A stretch of 8,600 bases of DNA from DASPMP01 sp035626995 (GCA_035626995.1 DASPMP010000197.1:1-8600), one strand, 5' to 3'; counted from the stretch's first letter, positions 1 through 6,732 are shown. A program made the numbers and translations. Notes: generated by a model from the letters alone, not told the origin.

Positions 1-2
1 TC

Positions 3-68
3 AACGACCCCGTGTCCGCCATGAACGTGTCGTTCAAGGCGGGGATCGCCGTACCGACGGGCAAGTAG
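3..68 (+). CDS. C-terminal end of an unidentified protein (5' partial)
   Basis: The + strand is open from the window edge to TAG at 66-68. The readable tail is NDPVSAMNVSFKAGIAVPTGK (21 residues, the first N at 3-5). Alternating polar and hydrophobic residues (MNVSFKAGIAV) resemble a final beta strand of an outer-membrane or beta-rich protein, but the last residue is lysine, not the aromatic usual for barrel proteins. The next gene is convergent, with only 7 bp between the two stop codons, which supports a real gene end here. The identity cannot be decided from 21 residues. That this is a gene end is moderately sure; any function is a guess. Confidence 0.5.
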   Translation, partial: NDPVSAMNVSFKAGIAVPTGK

Positions 69-75
69 CCCGCGT

Positions 76-330
76 TCAGCTGTCGAGCGCGGGGCGGCGG
101 GGAATCAGGGCACGTTCGCGCGTCGCATTCAGCAGTCGCGACCAGCGGTCCCAGGCGTCCAGCAGATCAGCCGACGCGCGCATCATGCTGAAACGCGCAC
201 CACGGGCCTTTTTCTCGCGCTTCTCGAGAGTGGCGAACTTCGTGTGCAGGCGCGCTTCGATGTCAACGAGGTCTTCGTCGGACAGCGTGTCGATCCAGTT
301 CCTGCTGATCTGTTCGGGTACCACGCGCAT
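76..330 (-). CDS. Small hypothetical protein, 84 aa
   Basis: Not a family I recognise. With ATG at 330 the product is 84 aa, starting MRVVPEQISR, and very rich in charged residues. Residues 17-45 look like a helix with many K, E and R (KFATLEKREKKARGARF), and residues 50-75 look like a second amphipathic helix with W60, W63. There is no signal peptide or membrane segment, so it is probably cytoplasmic. I chose ATG 330 because GGAG lies 4 nt upstream. The frame stays open to an ATG at 447, but those 39 extra residues are low-complexity and lack a convincing ribosome binding site. It is divergent from the gene at 468 and convergent with the partial gene at the left edge. Confidence 0.55.
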   Translation of the reverse strand: MRVVPEQISRNWIDTLSDEDLVDIEARLHTKFATLEKREKKARGARFSMMRASADLLDAWDRWSRLLNATRERALIPRRPALDS

Positions 331-467
331 GTGACTCCGGGCTGATGCGCGCCCATTCGGCGCGTTCCTGAATCTACCCGTTGGACCGTCTCGAAATGGG
401 TCGATTTCGTTGCCACTTTTCGTCGCTGTCGGGGTATGCGCCATCAACCCCCAAACCGCTGTCGCCC

Positions 468-1589
468 ATGAAGTTGAAGCGCCTCTTTCGGACGTTTATG
501 ACCGCGTTGATCGCGGCCGTGTTCGTCACGACCCACGAGCCGCAGCTCACCGGCTCGCCGGTGGCGCTCGCGTCAGATGTGGCGAGCTCGTTTCCCAATG
601 CGGTCACTCAGGTCGCGGAGGTCGGCGACAAGTTCGGTCCCGAACGCGTGGGCCGTCACCTCGGTTTCGACACCTATGCCTATCCCGGCGACGACGTCAT
701 GCAGGCCTGGCGGCACAAGGACGTCCCGTACGAATGGGTGGGCTACTACCTCCCTGCTCCCTGCCATAAGGGGCGCACCTGGGTGGGCAAGCGTGAGCGA
801 CTCGCCGCCATGGGCTGGGGGATGGCCGTCATCTACGTCGGCCAGCAGACGTGGGACAAGACCCCCACCGGGTACGAGACGAAATACCGTACGGTGCGCC
901 GGACGCGATACGTCAACAAGCGCGTGAAGGTGTATCGCACCGTGAACGGCAAGCGCGTGGCGCGGTACATCACGAAGAAGGTCCCCGTGAAGCGCAACGT
1001 GCGTGTCCCGGTGAAGGTGCGCGTCAATCCGGCGGACCGCCCCGTGGACCAGTGCAACGCGCAGCTCGTCAGCGCGACGCGCGGCTCCATCGAGGCCGCT
1101 GACGCCATCAAGCGCACCGCCGCCGAAGGCTTCCCCAAGGGGAGCGTGATCTTCCTCGACATCGAGTACATGCGGTCGACGCCCGCGAAGATGCGCGACT
1201 ACTATCGCACGTGGACCGCGAAAGTTCTTGCCGACGGACGCTATCGTCCCGGTTTCTACGCGCACACCCGGAACGCAGCGCTGATCTACAAGGATGTGAA
1301 GGCGGTGTATCTCAAGGCGGGCCGTGCAGAGGAGCCGCCCTTCTGGGTGGCTGGCGGAAAGGACTTCCATCCCGACAAGTCGCCGGTCGACGTCGGCCAC
1401 TCATTCGCTGCCGTCTGGCAGGGAGTGCTGGATGTGGTGCAGGAGTGGAACGGGCATGAGCTGCCGATCGACGTGAACGTGTCGAGCGTTCCGGATCCGT
1501 CCCACCAGTTTCTCCATCTCGAGCGCCTGGCGGATCGCCTCCTCGGCCCCGCTACGCCAGTTACCATTCCGGTTCTCGGCACCGACTAG
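468..1589 (+). CDS. Secreted DUF1906 / glycoside-hydrolase-like protein with a basic insertion
   Basis: A 373-aa protein. ATG 468 is chosen because it opens a signal peptide: K/R-rich start (MKLKRLFRTF), a hydrophobic core at residues 11-20 and a probable cleavage near ALAS (33-36). The frame extends upstream to 381 but that would bury the signal. The mature part looks like the DUF1906 glycoside-hydrolase-like TIM-barrel family (Rv2525c type): GFDTYAYPGDD at 66-76, GWGMAVIYVGQQ at 116-127, FLDIEY at 229-234 with acidic D231 and E233 in the position of the barrel active-site acids, PGFYAHTRN at 261-269, and FWVAGG at 292-297. These proteins are thought to act on cell-wall or other glycans, but their substrate is mostly unproven. 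Between the second and third motifs sits an unusual K/R/V-rich insertion (about 138-188). No Shine-Dalgarno is obvious. The family call is likely; enzymatic activity is inferred. Confidence 0.75.
   Translation: MKLKRLFRTFMTALIAAVFVTTHEPQLTGSPVALASDVASSFPNAVTQVAEVGDKFGPERVGRHLGFDTYAYPGDDVMQAWRHKDVPYEWVGYYLPAPCHKGRTWVGKRERLAAMGWGMAVIYVGQQTWDKTPTGYETKYRTVRRTRYVNKRVKVYRTVNGKRVARYITKKVPVKRNVRVPVKVRVNPADRPVDQCNAQLVSATRGSIEAADAIKRTAAEGFPKGSVIFLDIEYMRSTPAKMRDYYRTWTAKVLADGRYRPGFYAHTRNAALIYKDVKAVYLKAGRAEEPPFWVAGGKDFHPDKSPVDVGHSFAAVWQGVLDVVQEWNGHELPIDVNVSSVPDPSHQFLHLERLADRLLGPATPVTIPVLGTD
879..1031 (+). other. Basic, valine-alternating insertion inside the DUF1906-like protein
   Basis: Codons 138-188 of the gene at 468 encode about 51 residues dominated by K, R, V, T and Y, with short repeated patterns (RTVRRTRYVNKRVKVYRTVN, then KKVPVKRNVRVPVKVRV). 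There are no acidic residues until D190. The alternating basic/valine pattern suggests a beta hairpin or an extended strand pair projecting from the barrel, with a large positive charge. It could bind an acidic polymer such as a teichoic-like glycan, LPS, eDNA or a phospholipid headgroup. This is a visible composition feature; the role is inference. Confidence 0.6.
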
Positions 1590-1652
1590 TCGTCCCTGCG
1601 GATCGACGCCAGCACCCTCTTCGTATCGACGGTTTGCGCCGCATCGAGCGAT

Positions 1653-1658
1653 TACAAT
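1653..1658 (+). promoter_or_regulatory. Possible -10 box just before the 109-aa gene
   Basis: TACAAT, one mismatch from TATAAT, ends 5 nt before ATG 1664. If used, transcription would start at or next to the ATG, giving a leaderless message, which would explain the absent Shine-Dalgarno. No convincing -35 hexamer at 16-18 bp is visible (TTGCGC at 1634-1639 is only 13 bp away), so this is weak. Confidence 0.2.
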
Positions 1659-1663
1659 TCCGG

Positions 1664-1993
1664 ATGCTCTTTGCCTATAACGATGACGGGCGTCTCGAGG
1701 TGGTCGAGGATGTCGCCGAGGCCCGCGCCAATTTCGCGGCTGCAGACGTAGAGGCCGGCGTCATTCGCCTGTTCGACGAGAATGGTCGATACATGGCGCC
1801 ACACTTTCCGCAGCGCACGGAGAAGAAGTTCCTTGGGATGAAGCTGTCCAGCAATCCGGGACCGTTCGACCTCCGGCCAGCAGCAGCGAGCGCCGAGAAG
1901 TTGCTCGATGAGCTCGGGCCGACCATTGTCGTCATGCCCAACCGCTGGTTCAAGGACATCGATGCGGTCCGGGCGCATCTCGCCAGTCGCTAG
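1664..1993 (+). CDS. Hypothetical protein, 109 aa
   Basis: Starts MLFAYNDDGRLEVVEDVAEA and ends RAHLASR. I do not recognise the family. It appears to be a compact alpha/beta cytoplasmic protein: an opening strand with an acidic turn (YNDDGR), a helix with EARANFAAAD, a second strand region GVIRLFDENGRYM, a positively charged loop RTEKKFLGMK, and a final strand GPTIVVMPNRWF before a helix. There is no signal peptide. The open frame extends to 1634, but the upstream residues (MRRIERLQFR) lie in a region that could hold a promoter, and no ribosome binding site precedes either ATG. The preceding gene ends 74 bp upstream and the next starts 65 bp downstream, all on the same strand. Confidence 0.6.
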   Translation: MLFAYNDDGRLEVVEDVAEARANFAAADVEAGVIRLFDENGRYMAPHFPQRTEKKFLGMKLSSNPGPFDLRPAAASAEKLLDELGPTIVVMPNRWFKDIDAVRAHLASR

Positions 1994-2058
1994 CGTCGAA
2001 CCGCCTGAACCCGGCATACTTTTCCGGGTAGAAGACAGCGTCCCCGAACCCGCTCACG

Positions 2059-3948
2059 ATGCGCATCGCTTTCGTCCCGCTTCTCGTCGCGTCTACCCTC
2101 GCTGCCCAGCCGTCCCAGCCGCCCGCCAAGACTGGCCCGATCTTCCAGAACGGGATGGCGCAGATCGTTCCGGCATTCCAGGACACGGCGCAGTGGATCC
2201 GCCAGAACCTCTGGGTGGAGACGGATATCGACTCCGACCAGGACGGGAGACGCGATCGCGTGCATGTCGATGTCACGCGTCCCGGCCAGACCGCGAGTGA
2301 AGGGCTGAAGGTTCCGGTCATCTACTCCTCGAGCCCGTACTTCGCCGGCACCGCCCGCGACTTCAGCATGTGGGACGTGCGCCAGGAGCTGGGTGTCGAA
2401 TCGCCGAAGCGCGCGCCGATGAATGGCCCCGCCTACAACGGCGGCCGCACGCGCATCTCGAATGCCCTCGTGAATACGTGGGTGCCGCGCGGTTTCGCGG
2501 TCGTGCACTCCGAAGCAACGGGTACGGGACGCTCGCAGGGCTGCCCAACGGTTGGCGACACGCCCGAGCGGATGGCCATGAAGTTCGTCATCGACTGGCT
2601 GAACGGGCGCGCGAAAGGCTACACGTCCCTCACAGGTATGGAAGAAGTGCGCGCGACCTCCTGGTCTACCGGCAAGGTCGGGATGATCGGCACGTCGTAC
2701 GAAGGCACCCTTCCCCTCGCCGCCGCGACCACGGGTGTCGACGGTCTCGAGGTCGTCATACCCGTCGCGCCGAATACGTCGTACTACCACTACTATCGCA
2801 GCAACGGGCTCGTCCGTTCTCCAGGCGGCTACCTCGGCGAGGACGTGGACGTGCTGTACGATTTCGTCGCCAGTGGTGACACCACGGTGCGCGCGACGTG
2901 CGATCGTTTGTGGAAGAATGGCGCGTTCGCGAAGGGGCAGGACCGCGCGACGGGTGACTACAACGAGTTCTGGGCTGCTCGGGATCTCCTGCCGCACCTG
3001 AAGAACGTGAAGGCGGCGGTACTTCTTGGTCACGGGCTCAATGACTACAACGTCATGCCCTCGCACAGCGTGCGCATCTACGAGGCGCTTCGCGCCATGG
3101 GGAAGCCCGCATCGCTCTTCCTGCACCAGGGTGGCCATGGTGGCAATCCACCGGCAGACATGGTCAACCGGTGGTTTACGCACTACCTGTATGGCATCGA
3201 GAACGGCGTGAAGAGTGACCCCACGCTGCATGTCGTGGAGAACATTCCCACTCCGGGTGTGCCGCCCGTACGTGGATCGTTCTCCCCAGTAGGCTACCCG
3301 GCGTTTCCTGCGCCAGGATCCGCTCCAGTCGTGCTCCGCCCCACCGGCGATGGCAATGGCATCGGCACGCTGGCCACGGCGGGCGTCACCGCCATCGATA
3401 CGATTGGTGACGACGTCGCCTTCAGCGGGAGTGCGCTCGCGAGCAGCGCGCAGTCCGCGCGCCGGCTGCTCTACGCGACGCCTGTGCTGCGTGACACCCT
3501 ACGAATCTCCGGCACGCCACGAATCACCATTCGCGTCGCCGCAAACAAGCCGGCGGCCAACCTCAGCGTCTGGCTCGTCACGTTGCCATATGACTCCACC
3601 CGCCTCGGCTCGCAGGGTCATGTGGGAGTCGTCACGCGCGGTTGGGCTGATCCCGGTAATTACAAATCACTCAGCCGCGGCGGCGACTACAACTCGTTGC
3701 AGCCCGGTGAGCCTCTTGTTCCCGGACAGTACTACGACCTGACGTTCGATCTCGAGCCTGACCACCAGGTGATCCCTCCCGGCAAGCAACTCGCCGTGAT
3801 GGTGATGTCGAGTGACCGCGAGTTTACGCTCTGGCCGCAGCCGGGAACGCAGCTCATGGTCGACCTGTCGCGCACGACCTTCACGATTCCCGTCGTGGGG
3901 GGACTCGACGCGCTCGCGAAGGCCGGAGGGTTTCCGACCGTCCCGTGA
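2059..3948 (+). CDS. Exported X-Pro dipeptidyl-peptidase-like S15 hydrolase
   Basis: A 629-aa alpha/beta hydrolase of the S15 / CocE-NonD class. A short signal peptide (MRIAFVPLLVASTLAA, probable cut after A16) suggests export to the periplasm or outside. The catalytic domain spans about residues 45-385: a metal-like acidic loop DIDSDQDGRRDRV (56-68) typical of secreted X-Pro peptidases, an oxyanion-side strand PVIYSSSPY, the nucleophile elbow GTSYEG with S213, the acid D329 in GHGLNDYNVMP, and H360 in HQGGHGG. The C-terminal part (about 420-615) fits the beta-sandwich PepX_C domain, ending with DLSRTTFTIPV. Known relatives remove X-Pro dipeptides from peptide N-termini or cleave esters or amides; the exact substrate here is not shown. 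No Shine-Dalgarno precedes ATG 2059. The lipid enzyme gene follows 15 bp later, so the two may be cotranscribed. Confidence 0.88.
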   Translation: MRIAFVPLLVASTLAAQPSQPPAKTGPIFQNGMAQIVPAFQDTAQWIRQNLWVETDIDSDQDGRRDRVHVDVTRPGQTASEGLKVPVIYSSSPYFAGTARDFSMWDVRQELGVESPKRAPMNGPAYNGGRTRISNALVNTWVPRGFAVVHSEATGTGRSQGCPTVGDTPERMAMKFVIDWLNGRAKGYTSLTGMEEVRATSWSTGKVGMIGTSYEGTLPLAAATTGVDGLEVVIPVAPNTSYYHYYRSNGLVRSPGGYLGEDVDVLYDFVASGDTTVRATCDRLWKNGAFAKGQDRATGDYNEFWAARDLLPHLKNVKAAVLLGHGLNDYNVMPSHSVRIYEALRAMGKPASLFLHQGGHGGNPPADMVNRWFTHYLYGIENGVKSDPTLHVVENIPTPGVPPVRGSFSPVGYPAFPAPGSAPVVLRPTGDGNGIGTLATAGVTAIDTIGDDVAFSGSALASSAQSARRLLYATPVLRDTLRISGTPRITIRVAANKPAANLSVWLVTLPYDSTRLGSQGHVGVVTRGWADPGNYKSLSRGGDYNSLQPGEPLVPGQYYDLTFDLEPDHQVIPPGKQLAVMVMSSDREFTLWPQPGTQLMVDLSRTTFTIPVVGGLDALAKAGGFPTVP

Positions 3949-3963
3949 GAGAGCACTGACGGC

Positions 3964-4614
3964 ATGGCCAACGCCCTGACGGTCGCACGCGTCATCCTGA
4001 TTTTCGTCGTGATTGCCGTCTGGGAGCGCGATCGCGTGGTCGAGAACGTATGGCTCGACCTGGCCATGGTACCGCTGCTGGCCTGGGCGATCTTCATGGA
4101 TGCGCTGGATGGCTGGGCAGCACGCAAGTTCAAGGAAGAGTCGAAGGAGGGCGCACTCTTCGACATTGCGGGAGACCGCATCGTCGAGCTGGCACTCTGG
4201 ACCTTCTTCGCCATCCGCCGTGACGCCGACGGGACCAACCTCGTGCCGCACTGGGTGCCGCTCGTCATCATCACCCGCACCGTGCTCACCGACTTCATAC
4301 GCAGCGCGGCATTCGGCGAGGGAAAGACCGCGTTCGGTCCGGATAGCATGCAGGTAAGCCGCTGGGCAAAGGAGCTGACGGCGTCGCGCTGGAGTCGTGC
4401 CGTGTACGGCGGGCTCAAAGCCGTGTGCTTCTGCGCGTTGGGCCTCGTGCTCGCGTGGCCGACGGTGCGCCCCACCACGGACCTCGGCCTGGTCGCGCGG
4501 CGTAGCGTCGACGTCCTCGTCTACGTCACGACTGCGTTCGCCATCCTCCGTGCGATTCCTGTGCTCTGGGAAGGGCGGCGATTCCTGCTGAGCTTCCGGC
4601 AGCCGAAGGGCTGA
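3964..4614 (+). CDS. CDP-alcohol phosphatidyltransferase family protein
   Basis: A 216-aa integral membrane enzyme. The full family signature DxxDGxxAR(x8)GxxxDxxxD is present without deviation: D46, D49, G50, A53, R54, G63, D67 and D71, which bind divalent metal and the CDP-linked substrate. The N-terminus NALTVARVILIFVVIAVW resembles the first helix of phosphatidylglycerophosphate synthases (NxxTxxR). Further hydrophobic segments lie at about 30-45, 73-84, 97-112, 148-166 and 184-201. The family joins CDP-diacylglycerol to an alcohol (glycerol-3-phosphate, inositol phosphate, serine) at the inner membrane. The acceptor cannot be read from the sequence; PgsA-like is the nearest guess. It lies 15 bp after the S15 gene on the same strand with only weak purine (GAGAG) upstream. 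Confidence 0.85.
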   Translation: MANALTVARVILIFVVIAVWERDRVVENVWLDLAMVPLLAWAIFMDALDGWAARKFKEESKEGALFDIAGDRIVELALWTFFAIRRDADGTNLVPHWVPLVIITRTVLTDFIRSAAFGEGKTAFGPDSMQVSRWAKELTASRWSRAVYGGLKAVCFCALGLVLAWPTVRPTTDLGLVARRSVDVLVYVTTAFAILRAIPVLWEGRRFLLSFRQPKG

Positions 4615-4820
4615 CGATCAGAGCATTGCTATCTGCTTGACGTCCCTGCGACGCCGCCCCATTCTTTCCGGCAACGGCGACAGGTCCGCGCCGAACCTCT
4701 ACGACTTCCGCCCTGGCCGGAGTCCTTCGGGAGGCAAAGGGGGGCACACCCCCGGATCGGTATCGTCATCCTGCGTTCATCATGGGCGCGCTGCCGGGGA
4801 GTGGCCCGTGGTGTACCCAG

Positions 4821-4825
4821 AGGAG
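4821..4825 (+). promoter_or_regulatory. Ribosome binding site of the truncated gene at 4835
   Basis: AGGAG lies 9 nt before ATG 4835. It decides the start: the frame is open upstream to 4637, but only this ATG has a Shine-Dalgarno and only from here does the sequence look protein-like. Confidence 0.6.
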
Positions 4826-4834
4826 ACATCGACG

Positions 4835-5155
4835 ATGCCCGTCAACAAGGATCTCAAGCGACTCGTTCGCGCTCGCATGGAGAAGACCGGCGAAGCCTAC
4901 ACCGCCGCCCGCGCACAGCTGCTGAAGAAGCCCGACTATGCCAAGGTCGCGGGCATGGCGGACGCGAAGGTACAGGCCAAGACGGGACGAACGTGGGAGG
5001 AATGGATGCGCGTCCTCGACTCACACGACGCCTCCACCATGGCGCATCGCGACATCGCCATGCTGGTCAGCGGTACATACGGCGCGCCCGACTGGTGGAC
5101 GGATGGTGTCTCGCTTTTGTTGACACTGCAGAATTACGCGGCGATCGCTTCGTAG
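4835..5155 (+). pseudogene. Truncated small conserved protein cut by the IS element
   Basis: The first 90 residues look native: MPVNKDLKRLVRARMEKTGE at the N-terminus, then AKTGRTWEEWMRVLDSHDAS (48-67) and the conserved-looking HRDIAMLVSGTYGAPDWWTD (71-90). From memory, proteins of this type continue after the WWT motif with VTVGYERIRG-like sequence and often a C-terminal SRPBCC/AHSA1-like domain; here all of that is missing. From codon 91 the frame enters the IS left inverted repeat and reads GVSLLLTLQNYAAIAS before TAG. No remainder of the gene is found on the far side of the IS, where integron sequence begins. It is probably non-functional. The intergenic stretch 4615-4834 upstream holds no gene and no convincing promoter. 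Confidence 0.7.
5107..5127 (+). repeat. IS left terminal inverted repeat (orfB-distal end)
   Basis: Begins TGTCTCGCTTTTG and matches the reverse complement of 6322-6342 at 18 of 21 positions. It sits downstream of the orfB stop, whose TAA lies at 5134-5136, only 7 bp inside the repeat. Confidence 0.85.
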
Positions 5156-6012
5156 TCAATCGGAGTGCGATACCCGAGGGCTGAGTGCAGGCGACATCGG
5201 TTATAAAACTGGAAGTAGCCGGACAAGGCACGCCGCAGCGCGGCGTCCGTGGTGAATGTGGTGGCATGGAGAAGCTCTGCCTTGAGCGAGTGAAAGAAGG
5301 ACTCCATGTGCGCGTTCTCGCCGGGGCCGCGCAGCGCCGCGCTTTGCTGCACGCCAAGCGCGCGTAAGCGATCCCGAAAGACACTGCCGGAGTATTCGCT
5401 ACCGCGATCGCTGTGAAACACCAATCGGGCTCCGACGCCTCGACGGCGAATGGCGGCGTTGAACACGGCGCGAGTCAGTTGCGTGCTCCGGCGACCGGCG
5501 AGCGTCCACGCGAGGATCCGCCGGGAGTATTGATCCATCACCACCGCCAGGAAGCGCCACTGGCCGGCTACCGGGATGTACGTGATATCACCCACCCAAA
5601 CGCGATTGGGATGTCGCACTGCCAGGCGACGAATCCGGTTGGGATGCTGGGTGAAGAACTGGTGCAGCCTGGGGTTCGCGCGATAGATCCGGGCGGCGCG
5701 CGCCCGGAGCCCGGCCCGATGCATCAGGCGCATGACCCGCCGGCGACCAACCACAATGCCTTCCGCACGTAAGGCGCGCATCACCCGCGGGCTGCCGTAC
5801 CGGCCCCCGTGCGCGCGAAATACGCGTTCGACGTGGTGGAGAAGCTTCCGGTCCTGCTCCGCATGCACGCTCGGCCGGCGGCACGCCCAGGCGTAGTAGC
5901 CTGCGCGGGTCACGCCATAGAGCGCGCACAGTCGGGTCAGGGCGAGCGCTTGGCGCTGCGTGTGGATGAACGCAAACGCTTCACGCTTGGATCGGAACAG
6001 AACCGGATAGCT
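5134..6012 (-). CDS. IS3-family transposase catalytic part (OrfB, via -1 frameshift)
   Basis: 292 residues after the frameshift. An N-terminal part resembles the HTH_21 region (FAFIHTQRQALALTRLCALYGVTRAGYYAW, at 13-42, broken here by no stop), then the retroviral-type integrase core: D142 in VWVGDITYIP, D202 in FHSDRGSEYSG and E237 in ENAHMESFF, with the expected 35-residue D-to-E step. The C-terminus FYNRCRLHSALGYRTPIDYE is typical of the IS3 family. No internal start with a good ribosome binding site is seen, so it is probably made only as the OrfAB fusion. All catalytic residues are intact and the element could still be active. The frame runs upstream to 6156, but that part is a shadow of orfA. 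Confidence 0.88.
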   Translation of the reverse strand, partial: SYPVLFRSKREAFAFIHTQRQALALTRLCALYGVTRAGYYAWACRRPSVHAEQDRKLLHHVERVFRAHGGRYGSPRVMRALRAEGIVVGRRRVMRLMHRAGLRARAARIYRANPRLHQFFTQHPNRIRRLAVRHPNRVWVGDITYIPVAGQWRFLAVVMDQYSRRILAWTLAGRRSTQLTRAVFNAAIRRRGVGARLVFHSDRGSEYSGSVFRDRLRALGVQQSAALRGPGENAHMESFFHSLKAELLHATTFTTDAALRRALSGYFQFYNRCRLHSALGYRTPIDYEAIAA

Positions 6013-6296
6013 TTTTTTAGGAGCGCATGCTCCGTCTGAAGCTGAGCATGCGCTCGCTCGAGCTGCTGCAGGCGTCGGCTTTCCCGCTTCAAGCGCGGCG
6101 GGACGGCGGCTTGGGACCGCCCTCGCAATCGGCCGTCCCGCAGATCCTTGCGCCACTTCGACAACATGAAGGGATGGATCTCGAGCGCTTGCGCCACCGC
6201 CTTCACCTGAACCCCGGGCTGCTGGCTCAGCTTCACCGCCGTGACTTTGAACTCGGCACTGTACTTCTGAATCTTGCGAGGCCCGGACCGCGGCAT
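5937..6296 (-). CDS. IS3-family OrfA (DNA-binding subunit)
   Basis: A 119-aa protein from ATG 6296, chosen because GGGAGG (6302-6307) lies 5 nt upstream; an in-frame GTG at 6302 is two codons earlier but overlaps that site. Residues about 8-50 form the helix-turn-helix typical of IS3 OrfA (YSAEFKVTAVKL, VKAVAQALEI, MLSKWRKDL), which binds the terminal repeats. A leucine-zipper-like helix follows (about 69-94, LKRESRRLQQLERAHAQLQ), used in the family for multimerisation. The frame passes codons 94-95 (AAA AAA) of the A7 run, where ribosomes can slip into orfB. Without slippage, 24 more residues are read (AIRFCSDPSV...). Confidence 0.85.
   Translation of the reverse strand: MPRSGPRKIQKYSAEFKVTAVKLSQQPGVQVKAVAQALEIHPFMLSKWRKDLRDGRLRGRSQAAVPPRLKRESRRLQQLERAHAQLQTEHALLKKAIRFCSDPSVKRLRSSTRSAKRSP
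6012..6018 (-). promoter_or_regulatory. Programmed -1 ribosomal frameshift site (A AAA AAA G)
   Basis: Seven A residues on the - strand followed by G. In the orfA frame they fall as A-AAA-AAA, the canonical slippery heptamer. Slipping back by one places the ribosome in the orfB frame, giving a 387-aa OrfAB fusion (95 codons from OrfA plus 292 from OrfB). This is the standard IS3-family way to make transposase. No clear downstream pseudoknot was worked out. Confidence 0.8.
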
Positions 6297-6321
6297 CGAC
6301 ACCTCCCGCTCGTTAGGGAAA

Positions 6322-6342
6322 AGTGTCTACAAAAGTGAGTCA
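6322..6342 (-). repeat. IS right terminal inverted repeat (orfA-proximal end)
   Basis: Read on the - strand it begins TGACTCACTTTTG and ends GTAGACACT, pairing with 5107-5127. It lies 25 bp upstream of the orfA start codon. Confidence 0.85.
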
Positions 6343-6375
6343 CCTTCCCCGGTCAGGTTCAACTCCTCGTTAGAC
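6343..6375 (-). repeat. attC site of cassette 1, half deleted by the IS
   Basis: Only the R''/L'' half remains: + strand GTTCAACTCC (6357-6366) followed by core GTTAGAC (6369-6375), matching the equivalent half of the intact sites. Clear similarity starts near 6351. The R'/L' half (GGAGTTAAGCCG in its sisters) is missing because the IS edge lies at 6342. Lacking its recombination half, this site should not recombine. Confidence 0.85.
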
Positions 6376-6383
6376 CGCCGGCA

Positions 6384-6716
6384 CTATGGGGCCGTGCGAA
6401 TAAAGCGTGTTGACGCCCCTGTGACATGTTCGCCTAGAAGCACCGTGCGCCCGCGTGCCATCGAGACACGTTCCAGGCTACCGGACGTTTCCCCGCGGAG
6501 TACTTCCACAGTCACAGGCACATCGGGAGCGGCAGCGCGGAGCATACCGCTCAACACTCTGGCAGTACCCGAGACCTCGAAGGGCGTGTGTTGCTGAACA
6601 AACCGGAGTTCGCCATCCGCGGCACCCAGATAAACCGCGCCCATCACGGCGACCTCAGTGCCAGGGCGGCCACTAGAAACGCGAATCGTGTACTCGCCTA
6701 CTGGTTGACTGGCCAT
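6384..6716 (-). CDS. Cassette 1: hypothetical protein, 110 aa
   Basis: Starts MASQPVGEYTIRVSSGRPGT and ends RFIRTAP. I do not recognise it. It alternates polar and hydrophobic residues over most of its length (EYTIRVSS, EVAVMGAVYLG, ELRFVQQ, PVTVEVLRG), suggesting a small all-beta or beta-rich cytoplasmic protein; there are no membrane segments and no cysteine. ATG 6716 is 22 nt from the cassette start and is preceded by AGAGAG. The TAG stop leaves 8 bp before the attC core, so the cassette has almost no non-coding sequence. Its attC is broken, so the cassette is probably locked in place. Transcription would have to come from upstream cassettes; no promoter is seen. Confidence 0.65.
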   Translation of the reverse strand: MASQPVGEYTIRVSSGRPGTEVAVMGAVYLGAADGELRFVQQHTPFEVSGTARVLSGMLRAAAPDVPVTVEVLRGETSGSLERVSMARGRTVLLGEHVTGASTRFIRTAP

Positions 6717-6732
6717 AGATCTCTCTGGGTCG

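Larger units (their letters stand above)
5107..6342 (-). mobile_element. IS3-family insertion sequence, 1236 bp
   Basis: Defined by terminal inverted repeats at 5107-5127 and 6322-6342 (18 of 21 positions match; both begin TG, as in IS3 elements). It carries two overlapping reading frames, orfA and orfB, in the -1 arrangement on the - strand. Length, ends, coding layout and DDE domain all fit the IS3 family; the subgroup is not decided. The inverted match extends two more bases outward (GG at 5105-5106, CC at 6343-6344), so the exact edge could be off by 2 bp. The trinucleotides just outside (tgg and cct, or gat and ttc if the edge moves) do not form a target duplication. Both neighbours are cut: a coding sequence at the left and an attC site at the right. 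Confidence 0.9.

Noticed and set aside
410..440. TTGCCA ... TATGCG as a promoter for the gene at 468
   Set aside because: The spacer is 19 bp and the -10 match is weak, so chance is likely in this region.
573..1400. Long open frame (275 aa) on the - strand
   Set aside because: It lies fully opposite the DUF1906-like gene, is rich in H, R, A and V typical of high-GC antisense frames and has no recognisable motif.
1990..3231. 413-aa open frame on the - strand
   Set aside because: Antisense shadow of the S15 peptidase gene, whose catalytic triad and signal peptide are clear on the + strand.
3667..4478. Two overlapping - strand frames
   Set aside because: They span the peptidase and phosphatidyltransferase genes in reverse, with no family features.
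4739..4753. GGGGGG-CACA-CCCCC hairpin as a terminator
   Set aside because: The stem is short and is not followed by a T run.
4637..4834. Upstream extension of the truncated gene and TTGACG at 4637-4642 as a -35 box
   Set aside because: The extension has no protein-like character, and no acceptable -10 hexamer follows TTGACG at 16-18 bp (the sequence there is ATTCTT).
5413..6039. + strand frames within the IS
   Set aside because: Shadows of the transposase; the - strand frames carry the helix-turn-helix and the DDE residues.
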